Assembly (NCBI GenBank): GCA_027924645.1
Contig: BSBN01000297.1
Span: 4,216,001-4,280,000, forward strand
Reading direction: 5' to 3'
DNA from: Cunninghamia lanceolata
Lineage: Eukaryota > Streptophyta > Pinopsida > Cupressales > Cupressaceae
Length of the DNA: 64,000 nucleotides
Part shown: in pieces, positions 1-12,736 of the stretch
How positions within the stretch are numbered: position 1 is the stretch's first letter
Layout: each line of letters begins with the position of its first letter
Notes under the pieces: model-generated
Seen by the model: only the letters and a program-made list of their open reading frames with translations
Told to the model about the DNA's origin: nothing
Database searches by the model: none
Translations under genes and position numbers: made by a program

Positions 1-2028
1 CATGAACAGTGGAGGATCTATTCATCACTATTCAAGGATATCAGTTAGCATTGTCAAAAGAGAGGTATACAATTACCTTAAAGATAGTCTTGATGAAGGG
101 AGTGCAAAAGAAAGAGGACAACAAAAGGTTTTAAAGGAGCAGTCACCATAGAACCTTAGTCAAGAACAGTCCAGCAGAAGGTTTCATGAAGCAAACCAAA
201 ATAGTCATACAGATCACCTCTGACTTGGAATAGTCAATTCTAATTTTGAGCAGACAAGGAGTAGTCCATGGGAGGAGCGATAGTCAAAACTAAGGTTTAG
301 TCATCAACATCAAATTGAAAGTCCTCAAACATTGAGATTGAGAAAAGTTTTTAAGGTTGTGTAACTATGGAAGTCTTATATGAAATGAGGTCATTGTCCT
401 AAATAGGATAACTGTCATGACAATAAAGAGAGTAGTATGGTTACAATGTATAGATTCCACTAAACTTCATTCTCCATACCGTTAGGAATAATGTTTACAT
501 GAAAAAGGAACAATGTATGGTTACTTCTGAGAGTCACCTAGGAAGTTATTTGAAATGAAAATGGAGATCTTAAGAGTCTATAAAAACTCCATAGGGTCTG
601 CGTGATATCAACACAATCGATGAAACCTTGTAGCAAACTCTAAATTAGTCATTTAAACTTGTCAAAATTAAGAAACAACTTAGTGCAAGGGGTCTTAGTG
701 TACAGAGGTCGATCAAGTTAAACATGGCATGCATAGGTCAATAGATAGTGACAAACCAACTCTTGGATAGTTCATAATGGAAAAGAGACAAGGTATGAAG
801 ACAACCAGTTTAAGAGCTGCAGAATGGACTTGTAAGTCTCCTAGATGGTGACTGTGTGCGAAGGATAGAGGTGTGATAGTGCAAGAACATATACAGGGAT
901 AGTGAAAGGGCAGTTAATGGATGCATATAATGAAAAGAACATTCATACAGTCAAAGTGATCTTGATAGACCTCTATTTAATGAAGTACAGTCATGAAAGA
1001 TGAAACATACCTCAAGGTAATGACCATTCTGGCTAGTCATAGTACCCATGGAAGAGTAACATACTTTAAAGCATCCAAAACATAGTATAGAGAGCTTGGA
1101 GGTCTGAGAGTAGAGCAACAATAGAATCTTTGTTAGAATCATATATTCTTCTCAATCCAAAGAGATAAAAATAGGTATGTTTGGAGATAGTATAACAATC
1201 ATATTGGGATAGCTCTATAGTAGCCTCTTCAAAAATAATGATATAGTGTGAAGATAAGCAAACATGGGTGCATCATAAATAGCAGAGGTTCAAGACACTT
1301 GAAGGATCAAAAGAAAAGAATAGTCATGCAATAGATAGTGCTAAAATAGTAGGACTATAGAAGGATACAAGGACTGTGTAAGTCATAGTGCAGACACTAT
1401 GAGAAGATAGAGTTTCAATGAAGAGATTATAGTAAGCATGTAGAGCACAGTTACAAAGAGACAGTTAATCACCTGTAGGATGAGAAAGAATACAGTCAAA
1501 TATTTTATCATTCCTTCATGTTTTTATCAAGAAACTAAATAAGTATTTTTTCTTTCATCTCAATGAGAATGAATAGAGGATTTCAATAAAACACTAGCCA
1601 TGCTTGGGAAATACCATATCAAGCAAATGAACCAGAAGCACTGTGAAAAACATGCTTAGAATGTAACAATATATTTCCTTCATGCCATATTATGAGCTAC
1701 AAAGACAACTATACATCATTGTTGAGAGAAATGATTCAAAAAATCATGAGGAACCAAAAATATCGACTTTATTCTTACTCATGAACAAATGCACAAAAAT
1801 AAACATCAAGTATATTCATCATTTTTCATCTATACCAGCTCAAGAAATGGGCATTCTTTGATAGAAAATGAAAAGAAAGGGCACATTTCAAGTGACAGAG
1901 AGCTTACCGGAGTTTTTTCTGTCAATTTCCTATAAAAATGCAGTCTAAAAACTCCAGTGAGACAATCTCAACCATGGTGGCGCCCAGCAAAGTGTGAAAT
2001 GCAAAGTGAAAGGAAAATGAGGGTTTTT
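1..2028. other. Non-coding stretch, nothing recognisable
   Basis: I see no coding region of useful length, no RNA gene and no terminal repeats here. The first 1.5 kb is unusually rich in short words such as AGTCA and ATAGTG on the plus strand. A TATA-like string lies near 1931. The stretch may be the start of a very long LTR or leader of an older element, but its partner copy is not in the window. Confidence 0.5.
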
Positions 2029-3312
2029 TGTTGTATTTTGTGTTAGGGTTTCCTTTACCCTAAGTGTTGATGACTTGGAGGCATTTTTGCCTTTTCTTTT
2101 TCATTTGTAAAATAAAACTAATACCCTCGACCATTGTAGACATGCCTAGCAATGAGGGAGTGTTCCCTTTTATTTTATTTACGTTGACTTGAGATATGGT
2201 CAAATCATGACCTTTCTTTTGCATTTTATTTGAAATGTAAGACATTTGACTAAGTGATATGGTTATAAATCACTTAGTTAAGTGTTATTTTAATGCAAAA
2301 GTAATGTAATTATGCCATGTAAATGCATTAAGGGAATGTAGTTGAGTATTAACCAAATGCCAAGCATATAGGAGGAGGTTGTGAGAGTTGTCCAACATGT
2401 GCATGAAATATAGGAGAGGTTTGACTGGGTTTTTAATGGCTTTGGAGAGCATCCAGGGGTAGTTTCTTATGCCTTTATGATAGGTAAGGTCATGCCTTGA
2501 CCTTTTCTTCACTTTGGACTTGTTTTGGAGGGAGTTTGAGACCTATTTTCTTGGCTTTTTGGTTACACACGACCAAGAAGTTTCTAGTTCCTATTTTGAT
2601 GCATTTGGATGAACAATGGATATAGTCATTCATGACTCATTTTGAAAGTTAGTTCTTGCTATGCTCTTGGATCTACTTTGTGACTTTTGAAGTCCTTGGG
2701 AGAGGAAGACTACATATTTTGTAACTCTTTTGACATGTATACCAGTGGATACCTTGGATATCAATGAAGTTGAGTTATTTTACCTTCTCATTTTTTTGCT
2801 CTATTGTGTACATTTTATTTGATTGATGCAACTACTTGTGAAATTACTTATTTCCTTGTGGTTTTGTCTCATTGTTAGCACCTTTTGTAAAAGAATATGT
2901 ATGTTGCAGGTTATAGGTTGTGTTGAAATGCAAATGGTTCTAGTTGTGAAAAATATCTTTCCTTCTAGGAGTTAAGAATAAAAGCCTTCTTATGAAATAT
3001 TTATGCAAAAACATATAGATTTGAGTTGTGTATGTCAAGCTTTATCAATGATTGAACTGTGTGTACAAGCTATGTTACAAGTCCTAGTTAGTGTTTTGGT
3101 GCATCACCTTTGTTAAGTTTCAATTTTTAGTATATGTTATCCTTTTACCCTTTTCCTCTGCAAGTCATTAGAGTAGTTTAGGTGAACACCATAAGAGCCA
3201 GCTTACTCTGGAGGTTAGCTTCCATTATCTAAGCCCACAATTAGGGAGGCCTTCTAATGTTTCACCAATAGGATGAGTTTACTTAGCAAGGGTGCACTAT
3301 TAGGAGATAACA
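2029..3312 (+). mobile_element. 5' LTR of gypsy element G1 (left edge uncertain)
   Basis: The right edge is supported: the sequence ends in ...GATAACA and a primer-binding-like site starts 6 bases later, with Gag following about 170 bases downstream. The left edge at 2029 (a TGTTG) is a guess. I could not find the matching 3' LTR after the G1 integrase (47773 onward), so length and age are unknown. Confidence 0.4.
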
Positions 3313-3317
3313 GTTTT

Positions 3318-3335
3318 TGGCATGCCCGGTGGGAC
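3318..3335 (+). promoter_or_regulatory. Primer-binding site of G1
   Basis: TGGCATGCCCGGTGGGAC begins with the TGG that pairs with a tRNA CCA end, just after the LTR. Element B has nearly the same site at 31094 (TAGCACGCCCGATGGGAC), so both elements use the same primer type. I cannot name the tRNA from the sequence alone. Confidence 0.65.
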
Positions 3336-3481
3336 TGTTTGAATCAAAATAGTTTAATAATCTGTTTTATTTGCTAGTTTTGATATACAACTAGTAATTT
3401 TTAGACCTTGAGGAGATTTAAATCTGCATATCTGGTGACTCTGAGTGTGGAAATCTAGCAAAATGAGTGCTATAACAGCTT

Positions 3482-5157
3482 ATGAAAAGAATACAAACTA
3501 GGAGTTCAAGTTCCTTTGAGTATTTACAGCTATGTCCACCAACGAGGCAAGGCAGATCGAGTAGAAGAACTTATCCTTCAGCAAGGAAAACACAGTCAAA
3601 TCCACCTTTTGTGAGAGCTGCAACTCATTTTTCAAGAAATCAGACTTTTGTTGCTCCAATGGAAATTCCTAGGAATCAAGTTTTTGTACCTTTTGATCAA
3701 GGTAGCCCTTTGAATTTGGCCCAACATGATGATATCCCAATGGCTACTCTTAAAGGTTTACCATTTTTCTCTGGAGAAAACAAAACTACACCCATTGAGC
3801 ACATCCAAGATGTAGCAAACTTATGTGTTGTGCATCATATTACCATAGAAAACGTGGCTCTCAGATTGTTGGTAGCATCCTTCAAAGGCAAAGCATTACA
3901 GTGGTTCAGAGGTTTGGCAGTGAATTTAATAGGCTTATGGGATCAACTTGGAGAACTCCTTTACAAGCATTTTGAAGACAAATCTAATCATTTTTCTCTA
4001 GTAGAACAACTGAGTACCATCAAGAGGGCTCCTCAGGAGCAAATGACGAATTTCAACCTCTATTTCGAGAAGACATGGAATAGAGTTCCTGCTATAGTAA
4101 GGCCTTCTATAGACCATGCTTTTCTTTATTATTTGAAGGCACTTAACAGTGATATTTCTATCATGATACAATCCATGGGAGGCACTTCATTACCAGCTAC
4201 ATTTGATATTGCAATAAGGGCTGAAAACAATTTTATCCAAGTTGGTAAGATAGCACCTAGACCCTTTATGCCAATATTTCTAGAGATTCAGCCTTCCATG
4301 CCTTTACAAATACCACCTTTGGCTTCTATACATGTTGTTCCAGTGTTACCAGCACCAAATAACAAGACTTTATGTCAAGAAAAAGTTGTTCCAACCCAAT
4401 CTCTTGAGCTGCAAGAGATAAATGGATTGTTGCAATCATTTGGAAATGAGTTAGTGAACATGAAAAAACAACAATTTCAAGGTTTCAGGCCTTACCAGCC
4501 TCCAAACCAAGCACAAGGCCAACCTTATCAAGCACATAACCAGGGTCCAAGTCAAGCACTAAACCTAAGGCCTTTTTAGCCATACAATCCAAATGTACCC
4601 AGCTCATCTAAAGAATTAGTTCCTGTCCAAAATAATCTTGCACAGGACTATGAATGGTGTTAACCTTGTAGTCAACCCCATAACTAGTCCACCTGCTTAA
4701 ATGGCGTGATTAACCAAGCCTTGATGGTACAAAATGTGTCAAGTTTGCAACCCAATGTACCTGGTGATGGATCTTCACAGTAGCAAGAGCAACCTCCAAG
4801 TGATACTGCTTTCCTAAATTGGTAAGGGGAGGAGTTTTGTGGGGCTAGTTGGGATGATTCTCTAGTAGAAGCTAATATAAGAGCCAAGAAGAGGGATTTT
4901 GAGATTGGATAGTCAGCAAATAAAGAGCCTAACCAAGCTCCTAGAATAGAAAAAGAGGTTGCTGGTCCATCTACCTCTCAAGTACCACATGTACTGTAAA
5001 GAAATACACAAGGCACTACCAAAGAGCAGTCTGGAAAACAACCCCAATCAACCCACTTGCAAGTAGACCCTGCTATTGTAAAGATTTGCCAAAAGGTAAA
5101 TACTGCACCTTTTAACATTATTGAGCACATGAAGAAAATGAATATCACTATGTCCAT
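3482..5157 (+). pseudogene. gag: G1 Gag polyprotein, broken
   Basis: Structural capsid protein of a Ty3/gypsy element. The intact part runs 365 codons to a stop at 4577-4579. A Retrotrans_gag-type domain covers about residues 90-235, with the typical KGKALQWFRGL core near residue 138 and the arginine/phenylalanine-rich helices that follow. The C-terminal part is rich in proline and glutamine. Reading continues in the same frame past the stop through a cysteine/histidine cluster near 4658-4700 that resembles a decayed zinc knuckle, and on to about 5175, where a frame break leads into the protease. Several in-frame TAG codons sit where glutamine or tryptophan would be expected. The product would package element RNA in cytoplasmic particles, but this copy cannot make full-length Gag. 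Confidence 0.8.
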
Positions 5158-5946
5158 GTGGGATTCTTTGTCTATCCTAGGACAAAGGATTTATTACAGT
5201 CTGCATTATTAGATTTGAATGTGTCAAATGAAGTCCTAGTTAGGCAAGATCAATCTGTATTCACTAATGCATCCCAAAATGGTAGTGAACAGCCAAGTAA
5301 AGAGGTCAAACTAGAGGTAAAGCCACCACCCTTTTATGTGTCTTTGATCATAGGTGATAAGTTGGTCCATAATTGTATGATTGATTTCGGGGCTAGTAGC
5401 TCTGTTATGCCCAAGCAAATTGCTGATAAGTTGGGTTTGAAATATTAGTCCCTTGAGAAAGGTGTTGTTCAAGTTGATGGAACAACTGTCAATACTATGG
5501 GGGTTATTAAAGACTCGAGTCTTACTTTGCATGCCTATCCCAATTTCTCCATTCCCCAAGACATTTTTGTTATTGACTTGCAACCATATTTTTCTCTTTA
5601 TCTTTCAAGGGATTTTACTACTAAAGTAGGTGGTTATTTATCTTCACATTGGTCTCATATGCTATTCAGGACAAGATATGGAACTAAAGTGACCATTAAG
5701 TCTAAGTAAATAGCAAAAGATCACATAGAACCTTATGTCCCAAGTGCCATGAATGCCAACTGTGTTGTTTTTGATAGTGATGAACATGTTGTTGTCGAAG
5801 AGCCAAATACACAAATTGAGAATATTCTTGACATCCTTTTGGATGAGTGGGCAGCAGAAAATATTGAAGATGATCCAAGTCAGAATCTTGAAGAGGTACG
5901 CTTAGGTGTTTATATGATGCATGAGCCAGATTCTATTATTCCTAAC
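5158..5946 (+). pseudogene. G1 aspartic protease region
   Basis: Retropepsin-like domain that would cut the Gag-Pol polyprotein. The segment at about 5320-5445 has the family pattern: an entry strand, then MIDFGASSSVMP, then an adjacent helix ending in DKLGLKY. The catalytic Asp-Ser/Thr-Gly has become Asp-Phe-Gly, which fits a single C-to-T change and would impair catalysis. Stops at 5446 and 5707 break the frame. The tail from 5749 is acidic. The codon AAC at 5944-5946 is the last G1 codon before the 38-kb insertion, and the frame resumes at 44267 after the duplicated CTAAC. Confidence 0.75.
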
Positions 5947-7035
5947 TGTGTATGAGGAAAATTGAGTAAATTAAAACTAAATAAATCAAAAGCCCATAAC
6001 ATAAAGAGAATTAATCTAAATAAAAGCCATTACTAATAAATCAATGAAATATGAAATCTTTTACCAAGATTTGTATTGTTCCCTTTGGATGAATGTGGAT
6101 TGCTCAATAGTGCTGCGAAACCATGTTTGTAACAAGCAAGTAAAGTGCTCAAAGATCAATGTTAAGAGATCGTGAAGTTGCTCAATCGATGTGATGTATG
6201 CTCAAAGTGTTGTTAAAGGATGCCTGAGAATAAGTGATCGAAGAGGATTAATGAAGGAGATGAGGGGGGTTTATATAGGTTTCAATAGAGATTGATCAAT
6301 AGATGAAATAATTCAGAAGAATCAAAGGAGGAGATAAATCAAATAACTATGATGAATGTACACATGACATGTGTCAATCCATAAGGATATTTTTATTAAG
6401 ATATGATGAAAATAAGATTGATTGAATAGATAACTCAACTTGTGATTTTGCCTTTTTTAGGGTTCTAAAAATAAGACAGATTGTGCACGAGTTAACAAGA
6501 TATTTTAAGAGGAATTGGAAGGTAATTGAAATTTAATAAATAAATTTATTTAATTGTTTGTGCATGATTGAGGAACAAAAGATTATAAATAAAATATTTG
6601 ATTTTATTTATTTTTAGAGGATTGAGACCATTTAAATAAATTTGCACGATTTATTTAAATTTAGAAGAACAAGTAATTTAATTAAATAATGTAGAATTAT
6701 TTAATTATAGATAAGAGAGAATTGGTGATGAATTAATTAAATAATTAGATTTATTTAATTACTGTGGATTTGAATTTTGAAACAGGATAATGATTTAATT
6801 AAATAATACAAATTATTTAATTTTGGAAGAATATAGAGGAATTTTACTGAAATTAATTAAATAAAGGGGATTTATTTAATTAATGTTGAAACTTGGAGTT
6901 TTGGAAGAATTTGATGAAATTGGTGAAATTAACTAATTAATTAGATTATTTAATTAACATTTGAAATGTAGGTGATTAGATAGGCTAGACAAAATGCAAG
7001 TAGTGCGACGACTTGGTCATTTTAGGGTGTCTACA
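5947..7035 (-). mobile_element. Reversed LTR of unit A
   Basis: Reverse complement of the LTRs at 30011-31090 and 43182-44261. The R-U5 half is very close to those copies and the U3 half is clearly more diverged. It keeps the LTR core promoter: the reverse strand near 6272 reads TATATAAACCCCCC. The U3 part is full of ATTTAATTAAAT-type modules. Its U5 end is the one next to the CTAAC duplication. Confidence 0.9.
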
Positions 7036-7285
7036 TTTTGCCCCTCTTTGATGCAATGCAGTTTACAGCGTTGCGTCAAAGAAAAATTATTGTTGAAGAC
7101 ATAATACAATTTTTAATGCCTCAGTATAGGTAGTTGCCCCAGTGTATGCCCCCTCGAGCAAAAAGATGGGGAAGTGACAGAAGGACTGGGTTGACGGTTG
7201 ACTACATATGTGTGTTGGAGATAGGTAGCAGAAAAAAAGAAAAAATAGGGTGGGAAGAAAAGAAATGAGGGAGGGATGCTATAAA
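7036..7285 (-). mobile_element. Polypurine tract and 3' internal end of unit A, reversed
   Basis: On the minus strand, AAAGAGGGGCAAAA (7036-7049) directly precedes the LTR and is the polypurine tract for plus-strand DNA synthesis. The next roughly 200 bases match, in reverse, the end of element B at about 42900-43181, including a CTCGAGGGGG block and a pyrimidine-rich stretch. The unit is cut at 7285 by the outer copia element and resumes at 21724. Confidence 0.8.
7280..7285 (+). promoter_or_regulatory. TATA box of antisense PMD gene (unit A), split by copia insertion
   Basis: TATAAA here joins with TAGG at 21724-21727 once the copia element and one ATAAA duplication are removed, giving TATAAATAGG. 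The same TATAAATAG occurs at the matching place in element D (54695). A CATTTGTA string lies about 31 bases downstream in A (21749) and 35 in D (54730), where transcription would start. It drives the strand opposite to element A. Confidence 0.55.
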
Positions 7286-8581
7286 TGTTAGATCTAGGGC
7301 ACACAACTAAGAGGTGGGGTGAATCAGTTGTACAAAAATTTGCTTCTACTTCAAACACTTGATTCTTCTTTGTTAGTTAACAGCATATCAATTAACCATT
7401 CATGAAAGCATAAAGCATAAACACCAGAGCAGATAAACATCAACACATTAGACACCAACATTTTGACGTGGAAAACCCGGTTAAAGGAAAAACCACTGGG
7501 TGATTAACCCAAGGATTATTCTTTGTTAGAAGAATAAGAAAAATGGATGGCACATGCCAATTAGGGCTCACTACTCGAGCACACTGCTCACAAGGAGGTA
7601 CACTACCTACAAGAGACACAATGTCTACAAGATCATAAGTATCACAAACTTGAACTGGAGATTGACATCTTTACCATGTTTGGATTAGTTCCAATTAAGC
7701 CCAAAACACACTTGCTCTGCCTTTTGCTCTTCTGCTATACCACACTCATCTACTCCACAACACACTCTTCGAAATGAATTCACAAACCTTTATTTATACA
7801 AGGCATCGACTTAGGAACAATAATCTAAGTCGGCAATCATCCACAAGAACATTCACAAGATGAATAACTCATCCAATCGGCCACCACAAGAACATTCGCA
7901 AGATGAACAACTCATCCAGTCGGCTAGTCTGAACAAGAACATCTTCATCCGGAAGTATATCTCTAATTTCGGGCTCTAACACTAATACAGACTGAGAACA
8001 CAACCTCAACATGATCTAAGAACCTTCATAGGCTTGCCTAAATGACCAAGTACATCCACACTTCCTCTACTTATTAGAATCTCTTCTCTTCTTCATTCGA
8101 AACTTTAAGAACACAGTCTATCACCACTGTCATACTGAAAAAGGTGCTTTCGGACCTCCAAACTATGTCTAAATCAAGATGACACATCACAAGGACATCC
8201 CAAACACTCTGTCCAATCCACAGAATAGGACAATGCACTTTCGGATCTCACCGGACCTTTTTGTAGCACTCTGTCACTTTGGAGCATCTCCCAAAACCGG
8301 TTCTACTTGATTGATCACAACTTTTTCATATCTTCATGCGGACCTCTGAAATCTTAATTGGAACATATCAAGACTCATATCTACAAACCCTTTAATCTGT
8401 ATCCTCTGATCCTTAACCTATTGAGTACTTTTGCCTTCTTCTCATCACTGTTCTTCACTGTTCTTGATTGAGACTAATTTCCTCAATAACCTTAGCACAC
8501 AGCTCATCCAATCCTTCTTATCAATGCAATATGAGTATGTTGACATCAATGACAACAATGGTTGACGTTATACTTGCAACA
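7286..8581 (-). mobile_element. 3' LTR of outer copia element
   Basis: Pairs with 20424-21718. In the first 240 bases I count about 11 differences, mostly transitions. The polypurine tract lies immediately inside it at 8582. Confidence 0.9.
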
Positions 8582-8902
8582 ATCTCCCCCTTTGTCATTG
8601 ATGGCAACATATGATGTGAAAAACCATCAAGACAAGAACTTCTCCTTTCTGTCTTAGCTCCCCCTATTAGCAACAACTCTTCACATGTCTTCTCTTCCTT
8701 TATCACTCCCCCTTTGGTCATCAACCACTTGTTTTTCACGTCTTCTCTCCCCCTTTGACATCAATGGCAAAGGACTCATACTTGTAATTCTAACACATCA
8801 GAATCATACCAGCTGCTCCCACTTAGTAGCAGCTCCCCATCATCAATCCAGATCACGAGATATGACTGTGATATCCACCAGACTGATGCACATCAGTGCA
8901 TC
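8582..8902 (-). promoter_or_regulatory. 3' untranslated region with reiterated polypurine tracts
   Basis: The minus strand reads CAATGACAAAGGGGGAGAT next to the LTR (8582-8600). Similar AAGGGGGAG blocks recur near 8660, 8705 and 8745, each near a version of GCCATTGATG. The same reiterated module occurs in the inner copia element at about 17640-17808. Several tandem polypurine tracts are known from Sirevirus-type copia elements; whether this element belongs there is inference. Confidence 0.7.
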
Positions 8903-10642
8903 CTAGTTCATCATCGGAGGGGCCATGACCCCTAACTTCTCCTGGAGATACTCAAAAGAGTCCTTGGGAAGAGGTTTAGTAAAAATATCTGTAATCTGAT
9001 CTTTTGAGGGTACATACTCCAATCTAACTTCATCCTTGTTCACTTGCTCTCTCAGAAAGTGAAACTTGATAGATATGTGCTTGGTCTTAGAATGCAACAC
9101 CGGATTCTTAGAAATATTTATTGCACTTGAATTATCACAGAAAATTGTGATAGGCTCCTCATATTCTACTTTAATGTCTCTTAACATCTGCTTCATCCAT
9201 AAGATTTGAGTGCAACTACCTACTGCTGCAATGTATTTTACTTCAGTTGTAGATAGAGATATTGCCTCCTATTTCTTGCTTAGCCAAGAAACCAACCTTT
9301 TTCCCAAAAAGAATGCTCCTCCACTTGTACTCTTCTAGTCATCCACATCTCCTACCCAATCTGCATCTGTATATGCATGAAGAGAGAAATCATGATCTCT
9401 AGGATACCATAGACCATACTCAATTGTCCCCTTTAGATATCTAAAAATCCTCTTGATTGCCATAACATGAGATTCTCTAGGATCAACCTGAAATCTTGCC
9501 ACAAGACCAATAGCCTGCATTATATCTGGTCTAGTCTAAGTGAGATATAATAGTCCTCCAATCATTGATCTGTATTTGGTTTGATCTGTCTTAGGAGAGT
9601 CATCATCTTTGCTCAACTTACATCCGGTTGCCATAGGAGTGTTCATTGGCTTTGAATCTTCCATTCTGAATTTCCTCAACAATTCTTTCACATATTTGGT
9701 TTGAGAGATAAAGATGCCTTTCTTTGTCTAAGTAATTTGCAGACCCAACAAGAAATTCATTTCACCAAGCATTGATATTTCAAACTTACTTTTCATTTGA
9801 TTTGCAAAGGTTTTACACATACTGTCTCTTCCTCCAAAGATGATATCATCAATGAATACTTCAACAATTAGGATGTTTTCATTATCTATTTGGAAATATA
9901 AATTACTATCAGTAGTACCTTTGTTGAAACCAATCTGCACAAGATGCTTATCCAACCTTTCATACCATGCTCTTGGGGCTTGCTTCAATCCATACAGTGC
10001 TTTCTTCAACTTGCAAACCATATCATCATGATTAGACAATTGAAATCCATCTGGTTGTTCAATGTATACTTCTTCCAAATCACCATTTAGGAAGGTAGAC
10101 TTGACATCCATCTAATATACCTTGAAGTCTTTGAAGGCAGCAAATGCAAGAAATAATTTGACTGCTTCAATTCTTGCCACTGGAGCAAAGGTTTCTTTAA
10201 AATCAATTCCTTCTATTTGAGAGTAGCCTTTGCAGACCAATCTAGCTTTGTTTTTGATTACTTCACCAACTTCATTTAGTTTGTTCCAAAAGACCCATTT
10301 GGTTCCAATCACATTCTTGTTTCTAGGTTTGGGAACAAGATCCCAAGTATGATTTTTCTCAATTTGCATCAACTCTTCATCCATTGCTTTGGTCTAGTTT
10401 TCATCATTGCAAGCTTCATTAATTATCTTAGGTTCAATCTTTGAAATCAGACAGTATTCATTTGAATTTTGAGCAATTCTCCTCCTTGTTTGTACCCTTT
10501 TGCTTTTGTCACCTATGATCTGATCTTCAGAATGGTTTAGAGTTACATACCTTGGAACTTTGGGAGTTTTTTGCACTACTATTTCTTGATCAGGCTCATT
10601 CAGACAAACCTCTTCTTCCTGATTTACCGGATCAGTCTGGAT
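8903..10642 (-). pseudogene. pol: Outer copia reverse transcriptase and RNase H
   Basis: Copies element RNA into DNA and removes the RNA strand. Reading on the minus strand, the copia-type RT begins with [10 protein letters not shown] at about 10300, passes MDVKSTFLNGDL at 10111, reaches the catalytic FIDDIIFGG at 9831-9860 and continues to LLGLQIT. The RNase H part spans about 9520-8903, including HAYTDADWVGD and the conserved FCDNSSAI. All segments share one frame, and the real stop is at 8903-8905. Premature stops (for example at 9341, 9534, 10109 and 10394) are mostly TAG where CAG or TGG is expected, so the copy is dead but not rearranged. Confidence 0.9.
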
Positions 10643-11576
10643 CTATATTTTAGAGGAGGATTGAGCTCCTTGCACCAGAGAATCATTCTGATCATCTTCA
10701 TCATATTCATAAAACATTGAGGGCTTCTCAATTCCTTCATCAACCTTCACATTTGTACTTTCTATCATCTTTCTCAATCTCTTATTGTAACACTGGTATG
10801 CTTTTCTTTGAGTGGAGTAACCCAAGAAAATTCCTTCATCACTTCTAGCATTAAACTTTCCTAGATCTTCATCTCTTTTGATATAACACTTGCTACCAAA
10901 TACTCTGAAATATATCACAGTGGGAGTTATACCAAACCAAAGTTCATAAGGAGTCTTACCGGTATTGCTTCTGATTTGAAATCGATTGAGAGTATAGACT
11001 GCAGTGCTGATAGCTTCTCTCCAAAACATGTGAGGAACATTTGCTTCCATCATCATTGTCCTGGATGCTTCCTGGATGGTCCGGTTCCTTCTCTCAACTA
11101 CTCCATTCTGTTGTGGAGTCCTAGGAGCAGACAACTATCTCTTTATACCATGCTTCTCACAAAAGTCTATGAATTCACCGGATGTGAATTTACCACCTCT
11201 ATCAAACCTCAGACATTTCAGTTTCAATCTGGTTTGATTCTCTACCATAGCCTTGAAGATTTTGAACTTCTCATAGGCTTCTGATTTCTCTTTTAGAAAG
11301 GTAACCCACATCATCCGGGAATGGTCATCTATAAGTAACATGAAATATCTATCACCTTACATACTCTTGATTTTTGTCAGACCACATAGATCAATATGAA
11401 CTAATTCCAATAATCTGGTAGAGGACTGATCGTTGCTTTTGAAAGAGACTCTACTCTATTTACCTAGCTGACATTCTTTGCACAAACTATTTATAGGTTT
11501 CACCAATTTTGGAAGATCTTTTACAGCCTAAGTATTGCTTATCTTGATGATGTTATCAAAATTTACATGACACATC
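10643..11576 (-). pseudogene. pol: Outer copia integrase, split by the inner element
   Basis: Inserts element DNA into the genome. The catalytic core is readable: LLIDDHSRM at about 11330, FDRGGKFTSGEF near 11190, and APRTPQQNGVVERRN at about 11120 supply the D, D and E positions. Upstream, from about 11576 to 11345, is the end of the GAG-pre-integrase zinc-binding domain. That domain is cut by the inner copia insertion; its first residues lie just right of 18888. Stops at 11137 and about 11357 fall where glutamine codons are usual. Confidence 0.88.
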
Positions 11577-11581
11577 CTTCT

Positions 11582-12671
11582 TGTTGGCAAGAGACACTAT
11601 ATGGATTCATAATTGTTGTCATTGATGGAAACAGAGTTCATCCCACACATCCGTAGGACATGGTGTGTCTCTACCGGAAGTCAGAATGAAGAATATGGTG
11701 GGCTGGCAAACAAGAACAGAGCATGTGGCAAGGTCTGACAGACAGGTCCAGATCTCTCAGGGGAAGTATCTTGGTGAAGTGTGGATTTGGGAAGTCAAGG
11801 GGACTACCTTGAGTGATAGATTCCAAGGATTTAGCCTCTGGTGATAGATGAGGTAAAAAATATGAATACTTGAGTACCGGGTTCCTGAGTGACAGTGTGA
11901 ACAGAAGAAGAACTGACTGATAGAACATCAGACTATTTTCTAGATGTGTTATTGATGATGGAAAAGGTTCTTAAGGCATAAGTTATGTTTGGTTGACATG
12001 ATTGATGACTTCTACAAATATATGCTTGATCCGCATTACTTGGTGTGCAAGGATTTAGCTAACAGATCAGAGTTTGTGAAAAGAATTGACTATTCTGGGT
12101 GCTGACTTGAAAGGTGATGAAATCACTTGTGCAGATATATATACATGATGGATTTAGTTGTGAGAAGTGTTGTTGTTGTTAGTGATGTGTGAATAAAAGC
12201 AGAAGAGTAGAGTAGAAGCAGTAAGAAAGGTCCGGTATGTGAAAGAAAGTAGCTTAAGGGAAGAGGAAAGATGAAGTGCAGCAGATCAATGTACTGAGCC
12301 TAACCGGAACTAAACTCCAACATTTGCAGATGCTACCAATCAGTTCAAGTATTGTATAACATTCTTTTTGTAGACAGTGTCTCTCTTGTAGGTAGTGTGC
12401 CTCTTGTGAGAAGTGTGCTCGGGCAGTGAGCCCTAATTGGCAAGTGTCATTTTGTATTTCCTTATTCTTCTAATAGAGAATAATCTTTGGGTTAATCACC
12501 TCATGGTTTTCTCCCTTAATAGGGTTTCCACATCAAAAATATTGTGTCATGTGTATCTCCATTTCATGGTTATGTTTGCTTGTTTGAATTAATGCTGCAT
12601 TGATTAATAAGAAAGTTCAGAAAGAAGAAATAATTAGGATAACTGATTCACCCCCCTCTTTGTTATCAACA
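11582..12671 (+). mobile_element. 5' LTR of inner copia element
   Basis: Starts TGTTGGCAAG and ends ATCAACA directly before the primer site. Against the 3' LTR I count about 14 substitutions and one indel in the first 240 bases. Blocks such as the run of TAGTGTGCCTC and GGGTTAATCACC strings match the outer copia LTR. Confidence 0.93.
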
Positions 12672-12673
12672 GT

Positions 12674-12685
12674 TGGTATCAGAGC
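12674..12685 (+). promoter_or_regulatory. Primer-binding site of inner copia element
   Basis: TGGTATCAGAGC, the common plant copia site pairing with the initiator tRNA-Met 3' end, two bases after the LTR. Confidence 0.9.
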
Positions 12686-12736
12686 TAAGTTCCTCCTAAT
12701 AGAGTTTAATAGCTTGAGGAAGATCTGGGAATCCAA

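Noticed and set aside
1978..1996. TGGCGCCCAGCAAAGTG resembling a retroelement primer site
   Set aside because: No LTR end, polypurine tract or Gag can be attached to it; the G1 primer site at 3318 is far better supported.
11671..11928. Minus-strand ORF seen in both inner copia LTRs (also at 17908-18156)
   Set aside because: It recurs only because the LTRs are direct repeats; it has no domain and differs by frame-changing mutations.
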